IMG/VR virus record: IMGVR_UViG_3300009147_000004
Coordinates: 1 to 45,291 of that record
Source of the DNA: a virus
Strand: one strand, 5' to 3'
Length of the DNA: 45,291 bases
A program made the translations under genes and the position numbers. The notes beneath the pieces are model-generated. The model was not told where the DNA came from, did not search any database, and worked only from the letters and a program-made list of their open reading frames with translations. Each line of letters opens with the position of its first letter. The stretch's first letter is position 1. This document shows positions 15,011 through 22,527 of the stretch, piece by piece.

Positions 15011-15381
15011 TCATCAGGCTGGTGATCGGCTTTACCGAGTCCGATCGCACGAACAACTACGTGTCCTTTGTAGACGGATGGCGACCCGACGCCGCGCAAC
15101 GCGTAGAAGAGGTCTCCATCGATCTCAGTGAGTACAGCGAGGTCGCGGCGATGCCCGACACGGATTGGTGCACAGCCGTGTTCGTGGCCACCAACGCGCC
15201 GACGTTGGCGCTTATCGCGGCCCGGCCCGGCGCCGCCGACATCCACCTACAGCTTGCCCACCGTCGCGTGCGCTCGCTGTCCGTGGGGGACACGGTGACC
15301 GTGATCAAGGGTGCAATGCCCGCCCACACCTACGAGTGCGTCAGCAACGGCTGGCGCGAGATCGAGCAGGACGAGAGCTAG
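15007..15381 (+). CDS. Unknown early protein
   Basis: 124 aa, GTG start coupled to the upstream stop. Mixed alpha/beta: IIRLVIGFTESDRTNNYVSF, SIDLSEYSEVAAMPDTDW, DTVTVIKGAMPAHTYECVSN. No family recognised. It is bracketed by the two related hairpins (14758-14796 and 15395-15429), so the pair 14843-15381 may form a unit regulated or processed by them. Confidence 0.55.
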   Translation: MIIRLVIGFTESDRTNNYVSFVDGWRPDAAQRVEEVSIDLSEYSEVAAMPDTDWCTAVFVATNAPTLALIAARPGAADIHLQLAHRRVRSLSVGDTVTVIKGAMPAHTYECVSNGWREIEQDES

Positions 15382-15394
15382 CCGGAACGAGGGC

Positions 15395-15429
15395 CGGGGT
15401 TGGGAATGCCGATAACACTCCCAACCCCG
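15395..15429 (+). ncRNA. Intergenic hairpin 2 with conserved 13-nt loop
   Basis: An 11-bp stem (15395-15405 with 15419-15429) closes ATGCCGATAACAC. The stem sequence differs from hairpin 1 (outer pairs GGGGTT/AACCCC against GCCGGCGC/GTGCCGGC), while the loop is conserved. That is the pattern expected of an RNA recognised through its loop. Confidence 0.65.
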
Positions 15430-15483
15430 ACAGCCCGAAGCCTACAGACAGAACCATCTAGAAGCCCGAGGAGACACGCCCCC

Positions 15484-15711
15484 ATGGCCAGCTACACCTT
15501 CGACCAGATCAAAGAGGCAATGAACCAGGCGTGCAACGACATCAAGCACGCCGCAGGGCTTCCCGACGCGGGCACGGCCGACGCGCTGTACCTGCTCGTC
15601 AACGCGACCCTGCACTACCTCGACTTTCCGGAAGACCGGTCGCTCGATGCGGCCGTGCAGGAGAACTACAGCGTGGACCTGGATGACGTTCTCAAGTGGA
15701 TCACGTCATGA
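15484..15711 (+). CDS. Small acidic helical protein
   Basis: 75 aa from ATG 15484, RBS CGAGGAGAC. Largely helical and acidic (TFDQIKEAMNQACNDIKHAA, then LYLLVNATLHYLDFPEDRSL). Resembles many small phage early proteins of unknown role. The stop overlaps the next start (ATGA at 15708). Confidence 0.6.
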   Translation: MASYTFDQIKEAMNQACNDIKHAAGLPDAGTADALYLLVNATLHYLDFPEDRSLDAAVQENYSVDLDDVLKWITS

Positions 15712-16274
15712 CGCCGCTGCCACTGATGGCGTGCCGCACGTGCAAGCGCGTGTTGGCCCGATGGACCGCGCCGACCGGTGAGCGCTGGGTTCACAACGAG
15801 GAGCTACGCGGAGAGCGCGTCGACCACCAGGCCGAGCCGGCTCCGCTGTCCGAAGTCCCCGACGCGCATCGGGAGTGCGACTTCTGCAAGGCGCCAGACC
15901 CGATCTACGGCTACCCGACCGACGTCGTGAGGGTCACGCCGAACGTGGTCACCGAGCAAACCGTGGGGCTGGCCGACTACCAGGCCAGGCACCGCGCCGC
16001 CCGGGTCCTGTCCAGGCGCACCGAGAGGGGCGTCACGCAAGATCTCGGCGGGGAGTGGGCAGCGTGTCAGCCGTGCGCCGATCTGATCGACGCGCGTGAC
16101 CTGCTCGCGCTCGTCCGCCGGGTCAGCGAAGCGCTTCCGGCGAAGCTCACTCGTGGGCAGCGTCTGGTCGAGACACGCGCCCGACTCTTCGACATGTACG
16201 GCCGGCTGTTCGACTCGCTCGGCGCACGCACCGATATCCGACCATCCACACAGGACACCGAAGGAGGTGAATAG
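15708..16274 (+). CDS. Zinc-binding protein with three C-x2-C pairs
   Basis: 188 aa from ATG 15708 (ATGA overlap); a GTG at 15696 is possible but less well placed. C-x2-C pairs occur at MACRTCKR, ECDFCKAP and ACQPCADL, enough for one or two zinc sites. The tail is helical (LVETRARLFDMYGRLFDSLG). The CDFC...CQPC..LID arrangement is seen in actinobacterial hypothetical proteins. Function unknown. Confidence 0.6.
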   Translation: MTPLPLMACRTCKRVLARWTAPTGERWVHNEELRGERVDHQAEPAPLSEVPDAHRECDFCKAPDPIYGYPTDVVRVTPNVVTEQTVGLADYQARHRAARVLSRRTERGVTQDLGGEWAACQPCADLIDARDLLALVRRVSEALPAKLTRGQRLVETRARLFDMYGRLFDSLGARTDIRPSTQDTEGGE

Positions 16275-16460
16275 ATGGATGCCAAGCAAATGGCCGACGC
16301 GGTGGCCGAGTTGCTGGGCCAGGATCGCCGGTTCACCGTGGACGACAAGTTGTCGTGGAAGGTGCATCGGATGAACGACGAGCACCAGGACGCGACCTCG
16401 GTCGAGTTCGGTGTCGAGGACCAGGACGGCGCCCGCCACGGGTTCTTGATCGAGACCTGA
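16275..16460 (+). CDS. Small acidic protein
   Basis: 61 aa, MDAKQMADAVAELLGQDRRF then KLSWKVHRMNDEHQDATSVE. Very strong RBS AAGGAGGTGAAT in the end of the previous gene. Predicted helix followed by short strands. Unknown. A hairpin 10 nt after its stop probably ends this transcript segment. Confidence 0.6.
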   Translation: MDAKQMADAVAELLGQDRRFTVDDKLSWKVHRMNDEHQDATSVEFGVEDQDGARHGFLIET

Positions 16461-16470
16461 CAGACGACGG

Positions 16471-16494
16471 CGAGCCGGTACCGTTGCCGGCTCG
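16471..16494 (+). terminator. Terminator-like hairpin
   Basis: A perfect 8-bp stem CGAGCCGG/CCGGCTCG around TACCGTTG, followed by TTCC. It is located 10 nt after a stop codon. The short T-run makes it a weak intrinsic terminator, but such hairpins are common in high-GC genomes. Confidence 0.55.
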
Positions 16495-16642
16495 TTCCAA
16501 CCCGCACTGGAGGGGACGGGCATCCTGGCAGGCGTTGCAGGGTGCCCGCCCCGACTCGCTGGGCCTACCCGCCAACCCAGCCGCACGTCGAGCAAACCCA
16601 CCGAGTCCAGCCCACGTGTCCCGACCATGATCAAGACAGCTG

Positions 16643-16654
16643 CCTAGGTATGAT
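16643..16654 (+). promoter_or_regulatory. Possible promoter -10 region CCTAGGTATGAT
   Basis: This matches CCTAGGTAAGAT of the main early promoter in 11 of 12 bases and lies 30 nt upstream of the RHH gene. I see no good -35, so an activator or extended -10 would be needed. Confidence 0.4.
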
Positions 16655-16684
16655 CGGCCGGAGGACCGACTCACGAGGAGAGCG

Positions 16685-16897
16685 ATGACCACCGATCTTC
16701 GCGAGCACACGATCGCGTTCACGGATCCGATGTGGGAGGAGCTGAAGCAGATCGCCGCCACCCGCGGCATGAACGTGTCCGCGCTGATCCGCGACCTCGC
16801 CGAGGTCGAGCTACGCAGGCTGGGCAGGTGGCGCGAGGACATGGAGTCCAGCGTCAACCAGAACTATCTAACGGCTGTCCGTCCCCCTCGGGAGTAG
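16685..16897 (+). CDS. Ribbon-helix-helix (CopG-like) DNA-binding protein
   Basis: 70 aa. HTIAFTDPMWEELKQIAATR is the beta strand plus helix A, and GMNVSALIRDLAEVELRRLG is helix B of an RHH fold. Dimers of such proteins bind short operators, often as autoregulators. It is convergent with the DUF5753 regulator gene, which ends only 4 nt away. RBS ACGAGGAGAGCG before ATG 16685. Possible targets are the early promoters nearby. Confidence 0.7.
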   Translation: MTTDLREHTIAFTDPMWEELKQIAATRGMNVSALIRDLAEVELRRLGRWREDMESSVNQNYLTAVRPPRE

Positions 16898-16901
16898 CCG
16901 C

Positions 16902-17747
16902 TCAGGGGCCTGCGCCAAGGGCATTGAAGGCGTCGGTAGCCAGCTTCCGCATCTCGTCGCCATAGATCGCCTTGGCCGCGAGCTGCTCGAACACGCGGGC
17001 GTACAGAGCAACCTCGTCGGGGTCTCGTACATGGATCTCGGCTGCGATGGTCTCGAAGGTGACGATAACGTCGTCGAAGATCCAGAAGCCGTTGAGGGGA
17101 GCCACGGGAAGCTCGACCGCAAAGGGCAGGACGCCGAGGCGGACGTTGGCCAGGCCCGAGACGACGATGAGCCTGTCGAGTTGTCCCCGCATCACTTCAA
17201 CCGGACACAGCAGAGTCCGAACGACAGCCTCACTCAGGACGAAATGAAACCTCTTCGATGCGTCGTAGATGACCTGTTGACGCCGCATGCGGACATCGAG
17301 TGCGGTCGGGGTGTCGTCCGGGGCGCTGTGGAGCGTTGACATCTCGCCGAGTCGGTAGCGTGCGTACTCTGCCGTCTGTAGAAGGCCGGGAACTACGCAC
17401 GTCTCCAACCCTCGGATGACGCTGGTACGCGATTCGAGCTTGAGGAAGTTGAGCTGCTTCCGTCGAGTGCCCGCGCGCAACTCTCGACGCCAGGTTGCGT
17501 AGTCGGACTCGATGTTCGACAACATCGAGAGCAGGTCGGACACGAGGTCGGGGTGCCCGTCAGTCGCATCGACCCAGGCCGCAACGTCATCCGGCGTCGC
17601 CGTCTGCCGACCGCACTCCACGCGGGAGACCTTCGACTGCGCCCAGCCGAGCCGGACAGCAAGATCTGACCCGGTGATCCTCGCGTTGCGTCGCAACTCG
17701 CGGAGGCGTATTCCGAGTAGCTCACGGTTGCGCTGGAAGTCGGACAA
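16902..17747 (-). CDS. XRE-family regulator with DUF5753 domain
   Basis: 281 aa. Residues about 10-65 are a Cro/CI-type HTH (IRLRELRRNARITGSDLAVR, LGWAQSKVSRVECGRQTATP). The rest is the DUF5753 domain, with the family signature LETCVVPGLLQTAEYARYRL and FVLSEAVVRTLLCPVEVMRG. Such regulators are very common in actinomycetes, usually beside a small partner; here the DUF6879 gene is 9 nt upstream. Start TTG 17747 with GAGG upstream. It is a candidate lysogeny repressor, although host-type regulators of this class also control morphogenesis and toxin-antitoxin-like pairs. Confidence 0.85.
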   Translation of the reverse strand: MSDFQRNRELLGIRLRELRRNARITGSDLAVRLGWAQSKVSRVECGRQTATPDDVAAWVDATDGHPDLVSDLLSMLSNIESDYATWRRELRAGTRRKQLNFLKLESRTSVIRGLETCVVPGLLQTAEYARYRLGEMSTLHSAPDDTPTALDVRMRRQQVIYDASKRFHFVLSEAVVRTLLCPVEVMRGQLDRLIVVSGLANVRLGVLPFAVELPVAPLNGFWIFDDVIVTFETIAAEIHVRDPDEVALYARVFEQLAAKAIYGDEMRKLATDAFNALGAGP

Positions 17748-17756
17748 CTGCGTCCT

Positions 17757-18296
17757 CTACCTCGACGCCGGGTCGATCGGACTCTGGGTCATGTACTGCT
17801 GGTAGGAGATCGCCGTAGCGATGGCCCGTTCACGTGCGTCGATGTGGGCGGCAACCGCTGACGCAGCCGGCACCAGCTCCGCACCCAGGAAGAAGCCGTC
17901 ATCGGTGAATTGCATGATTGCCAGCCGGGCGTCGTCAAAGAGCCAGAAGTCGTAGTCGGGCAGTCCGAGGGTGGCCGCCGTGGAACGGGTCAGGACCCGG
18001 ATGTCTTCCCCAGCCTCAAGATTGGTAGGGGTCACGGCCAGCTCGAACCGCTGGTAGTCCGTGGGCGGCTCGTCCATCACTCTGACGCGTCGCATCGTGC
18101 GGCCCGATGACGTTAGGCTACGTATTCCGGCCAACCAGGGCTCGAACCAACCGAGGTCGTAAGGCTCACCGGCAAGGAACTGCCGAAGGGCGTCGCGTTC
18201 CTCGTCGACCACGTAGTGGCGGCAGGTCTCCAGACGAAACGCGTCTCGGTCAAAGGTCTCGAACAGCCGCGAGAAGTCCTCACCGACGAGCCTCAA
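17757..18296 (-). CDS. DUF6879-family protein
   Basis: 179 aa. Reads MRLVGEDFSRLFETFDRDAF, then RHYVVDEERDALRQFLAGEP, RVRVMDEPPTDYQRFELAVT and LPDYDFWLFDDARLAIMQFT, the standard course of DUF6879. It is found in actinomycetes next to XRE-DUF5753 regulators, where an antitoxin/toxin-like or signal-sensing role has been suggested by context. TTG start at 18296, three bases after the stop of the 66-aa gene. This forms a three-gene leftward operon. Confidence 0.8.
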   Translation of the reverse strand: MRLVGEDFSRLFETFDRDAFRLETCRHYVVDEERDALRQFLAGEPYDLGWFEPWLAGIRSLTSSGRTMRRVRVMDEPPTDYQRFELAVTPTNLEAGEDIRVLTRSTAATLGLPDYDFWLFDDARLAIMQFTDDGFFLGAELVPAASAVAAHIDARERAIATAISYQQYMTQSPIDPASR

Positions 18297-18299
18297 CGG

Positions 18300-18500
18300 T
18301 CACCCCAGGTGGTCGGCAAGCTCGGCCAACAGCGCGGCGGGCACCTCGACCGCCGTCTCGTGGTCCGGGATCGTCATGGCGGACAGAGCTTCTGGGTCCT
18401 CGATTCGCCAACCCTGGATGACGAAGGTGTCCCTGTCGGTCCGGTAGAGCGTTGGGCTCTGGCCGCCATTCGACTCACTACGGATCTTGGTCAGCTTCAC
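18300..18500 (-). CDS. 66-aa partner of the DUF6879/DUF5753 module
   Basis: Contains SPTLYRTDRDTFVIQGWRIE and IPDHETAVEVPAALLAELAD. Small proteins of this form precede DUF6879 genes in many actinomycetes. A clear distant paralogue is encoded divergently at 18729 (CPAVYRAGDGADYIVVGALV, VAVRLPDAVFDAV). GTG start 18500 with RBS AAAGGAG. First gene of the leftward regulatory operon. Confidence 0.7.
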   Translation of the reverse strand: MKLTKIRSESNGGQSPTLYRTDRDTFVIQGWRIEDPEALSAMTIPDHETAVEVPAALLAELADHLG

Positions 18501-18728
18501 GGACAGCTCCTTTGGCGCGCTGGGAACTTCAGACGCCCGAAGTATGCGGGCTACCTGCCCGCCGGCCGCAAGACATCATATGCATACACCCGAATTTTCC
18601 GAACGTGCGGCCGGTGCACGGAGCATTCTCCTCGCATAATCGCGCATATGCTTGCATGCTGTCGGTACGGACGCACATACTCTGGGCGACCTCGCTCGGG
18701 GTCACGTCAATAAGCAGGAGTCGATCTA
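18501..18728. promoter_or_regulatory. Divergent regulatory region with TATGC-type palindromes
   Basis: 228 bp between the divergent 66-aa and 148-aa genes, noticeably more AT-rich than its surroundings. It contains repeated TATGC/GCATA half-sites: TATGCATA near 18580, and GCATATGC plus GCATGC near 18645-18660. A leftward -10-like TATGAT overlaps the first palindrome. Rightward TTGCAT-N18-CATACT is a possible promoter for 18729. It is a likely operator region for the XRE regulator. Confidence 0.55.
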
Positions 18729-19175
18729 ATGTCACGGCCGCACTGCTTGATCGCAAAGGATCCACGCTCGGGGGACAGCAACTGCCCGGCCGTCTACCGG
18801 GCCGGCGACGGTGCCGACTACATCGTGGTAGGTGCGCTCGTGCAAGACCACGCCGGCCTCACCGGAGGCGTCGCGCCCGACGAGGTGGCGGTCCGGCTGC
18901 CCGATGCCGTATTTGACGCCGTGATGCGCGACCAGTACGGCATCGAACCTGGCACCGTTCAATTCGAGGTCAGCGCGGACAGTGATGTCGTACTCGTGGA
19001 GGCGCACTCGGGCCGGCCCGCCGGTCTGGCCGTTGACAACGGTGGCACCGAGCTACAGCTCGTTCCGATCGGCGCCGGCCCAAGCGACCGGCTTGCCGCG
19101 ATCGACAAACTCCTCAGTCAGCTCAGCGAACTTAGAGTCGCGACCAGTGAGGAACTGGAACCACCGACCCAGTAG
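18729..19175 (+). CDS. Paralogue of the 66-aa regulatory-module protein, extended
   Basis: 148 aa. The first 70 residues align by eye with the 66-aa protein on the other side of the control region (AVYRAGDGADYIVVGAL against TLYRTDRDTFVIQGWRI; VRLPDAVFDAV against VEVPAALLAEL). It carries an additional C-terminal region ending in a helix (LAAIDKLLSQLSELRVATSE). Two cysteines, CLIAK and NCPAV, are near the N terminus. RBS AGGAG before ATG 18729. It may act with, or oppose, the leftward module. Confidence 0.6.
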   Translation: MSRPHCLIAKDPRSGDSNCPAVYRAGDGADYIVVGALVQDHAGLTGGVAPDEVAVRLPDAVFDAVMRDQYGIEPGTVQFEVSADSDVVLVEAHSGRPAGLAVDNGGTELQLVPIGAGPSDRLAAIDKLLSQLSELRVATSEELEPPTQ

Positions 19176-19248
19176 AAACCAGTGACGGTACGTGCTCCGC
19201 ATCTCCGTGCCGCCGACACCTCCCCGACCTCCGTCCACATAGGAGCGG

Positions 19249-19635
19249 ATGATGGACCCTGCCGCGCTCGACTCCGATCCCCTACCACGCCGAAGCACCA
19301 CCAACCCGCCCCGCCCGACTGCCTATGACGACAGGCAGCCGTGGCATGTGGCGAGCGAGTTCCACGGGGAAAGAGTTTCCTTCGACGTCATGCTGTGGGC
19401 GGCGCAGCTCACGATCCGCATGCACGAGCCGATGCCGGTACGGCAGACCAGGATGGATCCGCACGCTCGCTGGCGGGATGTGGTCATCAACAACTCGACG
19501 ACCTACGTACCGCAGCGCTGCCGGAGGTGCGCCGATCTGGACCTAGCGGCCGGATGTCCAGCGCTGATCGAGGCCATCGTGTATGTCGAGACCTACGGCC
19601 CGATGATCGCCGCCAAAAAGAGTCGCGCCGCGTAG
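19249..19635 (+). CDS. Actinobacterial hypothetical protein with C-x2-C
   Basis: 128 aa. Disordered Pro-rich start, then WHVASEFHGERVSFDVMLWA, ITIRMHEPM-like strands, and CRRCADLDLAAGCPALIEAI, a probable zinc site. RBS AGGAGCGG before ATGATG at 19249/19252. Unknown function. A strong hairpin follows at 19698-19748. Confidence 0.55.
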   Translation: MMDPAALDSDPLPRRSTTNPPRPTAYDDRQPWHVASEFHGERVSFDVMLWAAQLTIRMHEPMPVRQTRMDPHARWRDVVINNSTTYVPQRCRRCADLDLAAGCPALIEAIVYVETYGPMIAAKKSRAA

Positions 19636-19697
19636 ACCTCAACCCTGCCGTGGCCCCCGCCGCACCGAACTCCGCCCATGCGGGCCACGGCACCCCG

Positions 19698-19748
19698 GGC
19701 CGCCCACCCCGCGCGCCAGCCCCCCGATATCCCCTGGGGTGGGCGGCC
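19698..19748 (+). terminator. Strong GC-rich hairpin
   Basis: A 13-bp perfect stem GGCCGCCCACCCC/GGGGTGGGCGGCC, extendable outward by three more pairs with one G-U, and a 25-nt loop. It stands between the stop at 19635 and the RBS of the secreted-protein gene. There is no U-tract. It may be a terminator or an mRNA stabiliser. Confidence 0.5.
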
Positions 19749-19781
19749 TGGCCAACCCTGTCCACAGTAGAGAGGAGGCAC

Positions 19782-20387
19782 ATGCTCAGGAGGTTGCACA
19801 GGACGCGGTACGTGCTCTACGCAGTAGTCTTCCTAGTCGTGTCAACGATGGGTCTGGCAACGGTGCCGGCACCCGCCCGAGCCGACGACGGCAAGCCGAC
19901 CAGCATGCGAGTCACCGTGGAGATGGTGCGGATCGGTGTCGACCACGCCATCGCGGAGGCTGCCGGCTACGAGGTTCGCGTCGACAGCAAGGGCGTCGAG
20001 TACGCGGTACCCAGAGGCAGCCCGCGCACCATCGACAATGAGGTCCCCGGTCCGTGCGGCACGTCGTGGGTCGAGTGGGTCGAGATCGATTGGTTCCGGC
20101 ACAGCGCCAAGATCTACACCGGGTTCGAGATCCTTTCCGGGTGGCCGAACGCCATCTCGGTGCCGAACTGGATCACCACGGTCACCGACAATTACGGAGT
20201 GTCCACAAGGGAGCACGGCCCGCCGTTCGATGCGATTGCACCGGCTCACGTGTGGGTCGGCAAACGGTTGGGCTTCACCGCTGGCGGAGCGACCGGCGCC
20301 TGGGTCGAGGTCACCTACGGCCTGGCGATACTGGCCAACGGCACGTTCTGTTGGTCGCTCAACCCGTGGGACTTCACCGAACTGTGA
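19782..20387 (+). CDS. Secreted protein with Sec signal peptide
   Basis: 201 aa from ATG 19782 (RBS AGAGGAGGCAC). Signal peptide: basic RRLHRTRY, hydrophobic YVLYAVVFLVVSTMGLA, then cleavage after PAPARA. The mature part (about 168 aa) is rich in Trp and predicted beta strands (SWVEWVEIDWFRHSAKIYTG, then WVGKRLGFTAGGATGAWVEV), with two Cys that could pair. Export from the lysogen would let it alter the cell surface or medium. A TCCACAGTAGA site immediately precedes its RBS. Family not recognised; it could be a lysogenic-conversion gene. Confidence 0.65.
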   Translation: MLRRLHRTRYVLYAVVFLVVSTMGLATVPAPARADDGKPTSMRVTVEMVRIGVDHAIAEAAGYEVRVDSKGVEYAVPRGSPRTIDNEVPGPCGTSWVEWVEIDWFRHSAKIYTGFEILSGWPNAISVPNWITTVTDNYGVSTREHGPPFDAIAPAHVWVGKRLGFTAGGATGAWVEVTYGLAILANGTFCWSLNPWDFTEL

Positions 20388-20398
20388 GGAGCTGAGCC

Positions 20399-21004
20399 AT
20401 GAAAGACCGGTCGGGGCCAGGTCCCTTGCCAGAGCCAACCCCGTTCATCCCAGCGGTCCTGGCCGGTCTGCTCGGCGCCCCGGTAGCCATGCTGGTCACG
20501 CCGCCGGGCCTGACGCACTACGCCACCGACCAGAGCCACAGCATCGGCCACGATCCACAGATCCCGATCGCGGTGACCGTCGAGCACCGCTACGACAGCG
20601 CCGACCCCCGCGACCCTGGACCCGCAGTCATGGTCTACGTGCGGACGCGGCTACGCCAGGCACGGGGCGAGGAAGGCGTTACTACTGCGCAGCAGAATCT
20701 GGTCGACGCCGTACACGGCTATTTGGAAGGCAGCGCGGCCCGAGCCGGCGTCTCCATACGGCCGGGCACTGTTGGCCGTCAACGACTGGACGACCGCATG
20801 CGGCAACCGTTGTCCGGGTGGAGCTGGCGCGAAGTGACAGTGGACAACACGCCAATGGGCTGGCCGTTCGTCAGCGTCATCGACCACACGACCAACGACG
20901 AGATCATCGGCACCGGCGGCGCGGTGGGCATCACGCTGGTGGCGGTGGTCGGCCCGGCGCGTCTGCTCGACAGGATCGAGCTGGCGCTACACCATCCACA
21001 GTAG
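20399..21004 (+). CDS. Unknown protein
   Basis: 201 aa, RBS GAGGAGCTGAGCC. The N terminus has a moderately hydrophobic stretch (FIPAVLAGLLGAPVAMLVTP) that may be a membrane helix. The remainder is alpha/beta, with VMVYVRTRLRQARGEEG and GTGGAVGITLVAVVGPARLL. It is coupled with the secreted-protein gene 11 nt upstream. Not recognised. Its TAG stop is part of a TCCACAGTAGA site. Confidence 0.55.
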   Translation: MKDRSGPGPLPEPTPFIPAVLAGLLGAPVAMLVTPPGLTHYATDQSHSIGHDPQIPIAVTVEHRYDSADPRDPGPAVMVYVRTRLRQARGEEGVTTAQQNLVDAVHGYLEGSAARAGVSIRPGTVGRQRLDDRMRQPLSGWSWREVTVDNTPMGWPFVSVIDHTTNDEIIGTGGAVGITLVAVVGPARLLDRIELALHHPQ

Positions 21005-21017
21005 AGACGGAGAACCG

Positions 21018-21596
21018 TTGCCCGCGTTCACCATCGTCTGCGAGGGAACCTCGCCGCTGCTGATGCACAATGCTCGGCTGGTCGACCCGTTGGACGAGAT
21101 AGTCAGACAGATCCGTGCCGTGTCCAGCAAGACCAAAAAGACCGACGACGACCACCGTCTCGTCGCCGAGCTGGAGTGGATGGGCGGCATCTACTACCTA
21201 CCCGACATCGGGCCGTACGTGCCGGCCACGAACCTCCAGAAGTGCCTCATCGAAGCGGCACGGCTGAGCCGGGGCGGCAAGAAGATCGAGCGCGGCGTAC
21301 TGATCACGACGATGGCCATTGCGATCAAGCACGATGGCCCAGCGGAGCTGACGAAGCTCTACGCTGACAAGCGCTTTGTGCACCGGGCGCCAGTCCGAGT
21401 CACCAACAACCGAGTGATGCGGACGCGCCCGAAGTTTCCACAGTGGACACTCTCGGCCGCTGGAATGTACGACACGACGGTGATCAACCTAGCCGACCTC
21501 ACTAGCGCGGCCGAAATTGCCGGCACGATGATCGGGCTCGGCGACGGCCGTCCCACGTACGGGCGGTTCACCTGCAAGCTGGAGGCCGAGGAGTGA
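21018..21596 (+). CDS. Conserved phage protein, LLMHN-type
   Basis: 192 aa, TTG start with GGAG upstream. Blocks EGTSPLLMHNARLVDPLDEI, DDHRLVAELEWMGGIYYLP, PYVPATNLQKCLIEAARLSR and the Gly-rich end LGDGRPTYGRFTCKLE occur in a family I have met in phages and prophages without known biochemistry. The arrangement of a short beta start and a late G-rich loop faintly recalls RAMP/Cas7-like folds, but that is only a thought. Its end overlaps the next GTG. Confidence 0.6.
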   Translation: MPAFTIVCEGTSPLLMHNARLVDPLDEIVRQIRAVSSKTKKTDDDHRLVAELEWMGGIYYLPDIGPYVPATNLQKCLIEAARLSRGGKKIERGVLITTMAIAIKHDGPAELTKLYADKRFVHRAPVRVTNNRVMRTRPKFPQWTLSAAGMYDTTVINLADLTSAAEIAGTMIGLGDGRPTYGRFTCKLEAEE

Positions 21597-22150
21597 CCGA
21601 GGAGGTCGAGGCGCCACGCTGGAGGCGCCTCTACGACGAGCTGGCCAGGCTAAAGCCGGGTGACCTGTACTGCTACGAGGACATGGGGTTGCTGCTCGGT
21701 CTGGACTTCCTGGAGCCCGCCGACCGCAAGGTGATCGGCGTCCTGGCCCGCCGGGCGGCAGCCGAGCTGCGTCGCAAAGACAACCGGGTGTGCCGGATCA
21801 TGCGTGGCCACGGCTACCAGGTTGCCCAACCTGGCCAAGTCATCGAGATAGCTCAGCGCCACCAGCGACGAGCCGTGGTCGAAGTCGAACGAGGGATCGC
21901 GGTGGTCGAGACGATCGACCAGGCCGAGGTCGACGTGACGACGGCCCGACTGGTGACAGCCACCCTGCTCGGGTTGTCCCGGCAGGCCGCCATGATGCGC
22001 CAGCTCGATGTCCGGCAGGACCGGCTGGAAGTGGCGATGGCCGCGCTCACCGACACCACATCGACCCAACTCATCGAGACGCGCGCTGCGGTGGATCAAC
22101 TCCGTGAACGTCTCGACGAGATGGACCGTCGCAGCGGACGGCGACGATGA
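21593..22150 (+). CDS. Unknown protein, winged-helix-like N terminus and coiled-coil C terminus
   Basis: 185 aa, GTG start overlapping the upstream TGA. Residues 10-85 look like a winged helix (YDELARLKPGDLYCYEDMGL, VIGVLARRAAAELRRKDNRV). After about residue 105 it becomes a long helical region with heptad character (QDRLEVAMAALTDTTSTQLI, AAVDQLRERLDEMDRRSG). It is the last gene of the rightward transcript; it may bind DNA as an oligomer. Confidence 0.55.
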   Translation: MTEEVEAPRWRRLYDELARLKPGDLYCYEDMGLLLGLDFLEPADRKVIGVLARRAAAELRRKDNRVCRIMRGHGYQVAQPGQVIEIAQRHQRRAVVEVERGIAVVETIDQAEVDVTTARLVTATLLGLSRQAAMMRQLDVRQDRLEVAMAALTDTTSTQLIETRAAVDQLRERLDEMDRRSGRRR

Positions 22151-22255
22151 GCTTCCCGACTTGGTGTCGGGGAGGCCCAACCCGTGGCAAGGCATGGCAC
22201 GCCTGGGCATCGGCCGGGCGGGGCTCGGCGAGGCTCGGCAGGGCAAGGCAGGGTA

Positions 22256-22287
22256 GCCCGGAGCGTGGCGCTATCTGCGCTCCGGGC
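22256..22287. terminator. Hairpin, 10-bp perfect stem
   Basis: GCCCGGAGCG pairs with CGCTCCGGGC around a 12-nt loop, shortly after the last rightward gene. No T-run. Confidence 0.55.
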
Positions 22288-22407
22288 ACGCCCCGACATG
22301 AATGCTTCCTCCCTATCGGGAGGGAGGCCGACGCTCGGCGCGGCAAGGCTCGGCCTGGCAGGACCCGGCTTGGCATTGGCATGGCAGGGCAAGGCTACTC
22401 AGGGTAG

Positions 22408-22435
22408 TTCGGGGTGCGGCTCGCCGTGCCCCGAA
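22408..22435. terminator. Hairpin with CTCG tetraloop
   Basis: A 12-bp stem from TTCGGGGTGCGG to CCGTGCCCCGAA with two G-U pairs, closed by CTCG. The stem reads TTC...GAA at its base, symmetrical for both strands. Confidence 0.55.
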
Positions 22436-22527
22436 CACGCTAGGCTGTCGGGCGCGCTCCCGCCCGCGCGGCCTCATCGGCGAGCACGCGGGCGGGGCGT
22501 CCAATGTGGACTCGGGCGAGCCGACGG

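Noticed and set aside
22147-22407. 86-codon Arg/Gly/Ala-rich plus-strand frame
   Set aside because: It is produced by the GGC-type DNA repeats, has no RBS, and the region is packed with hairpins between convergent operons.
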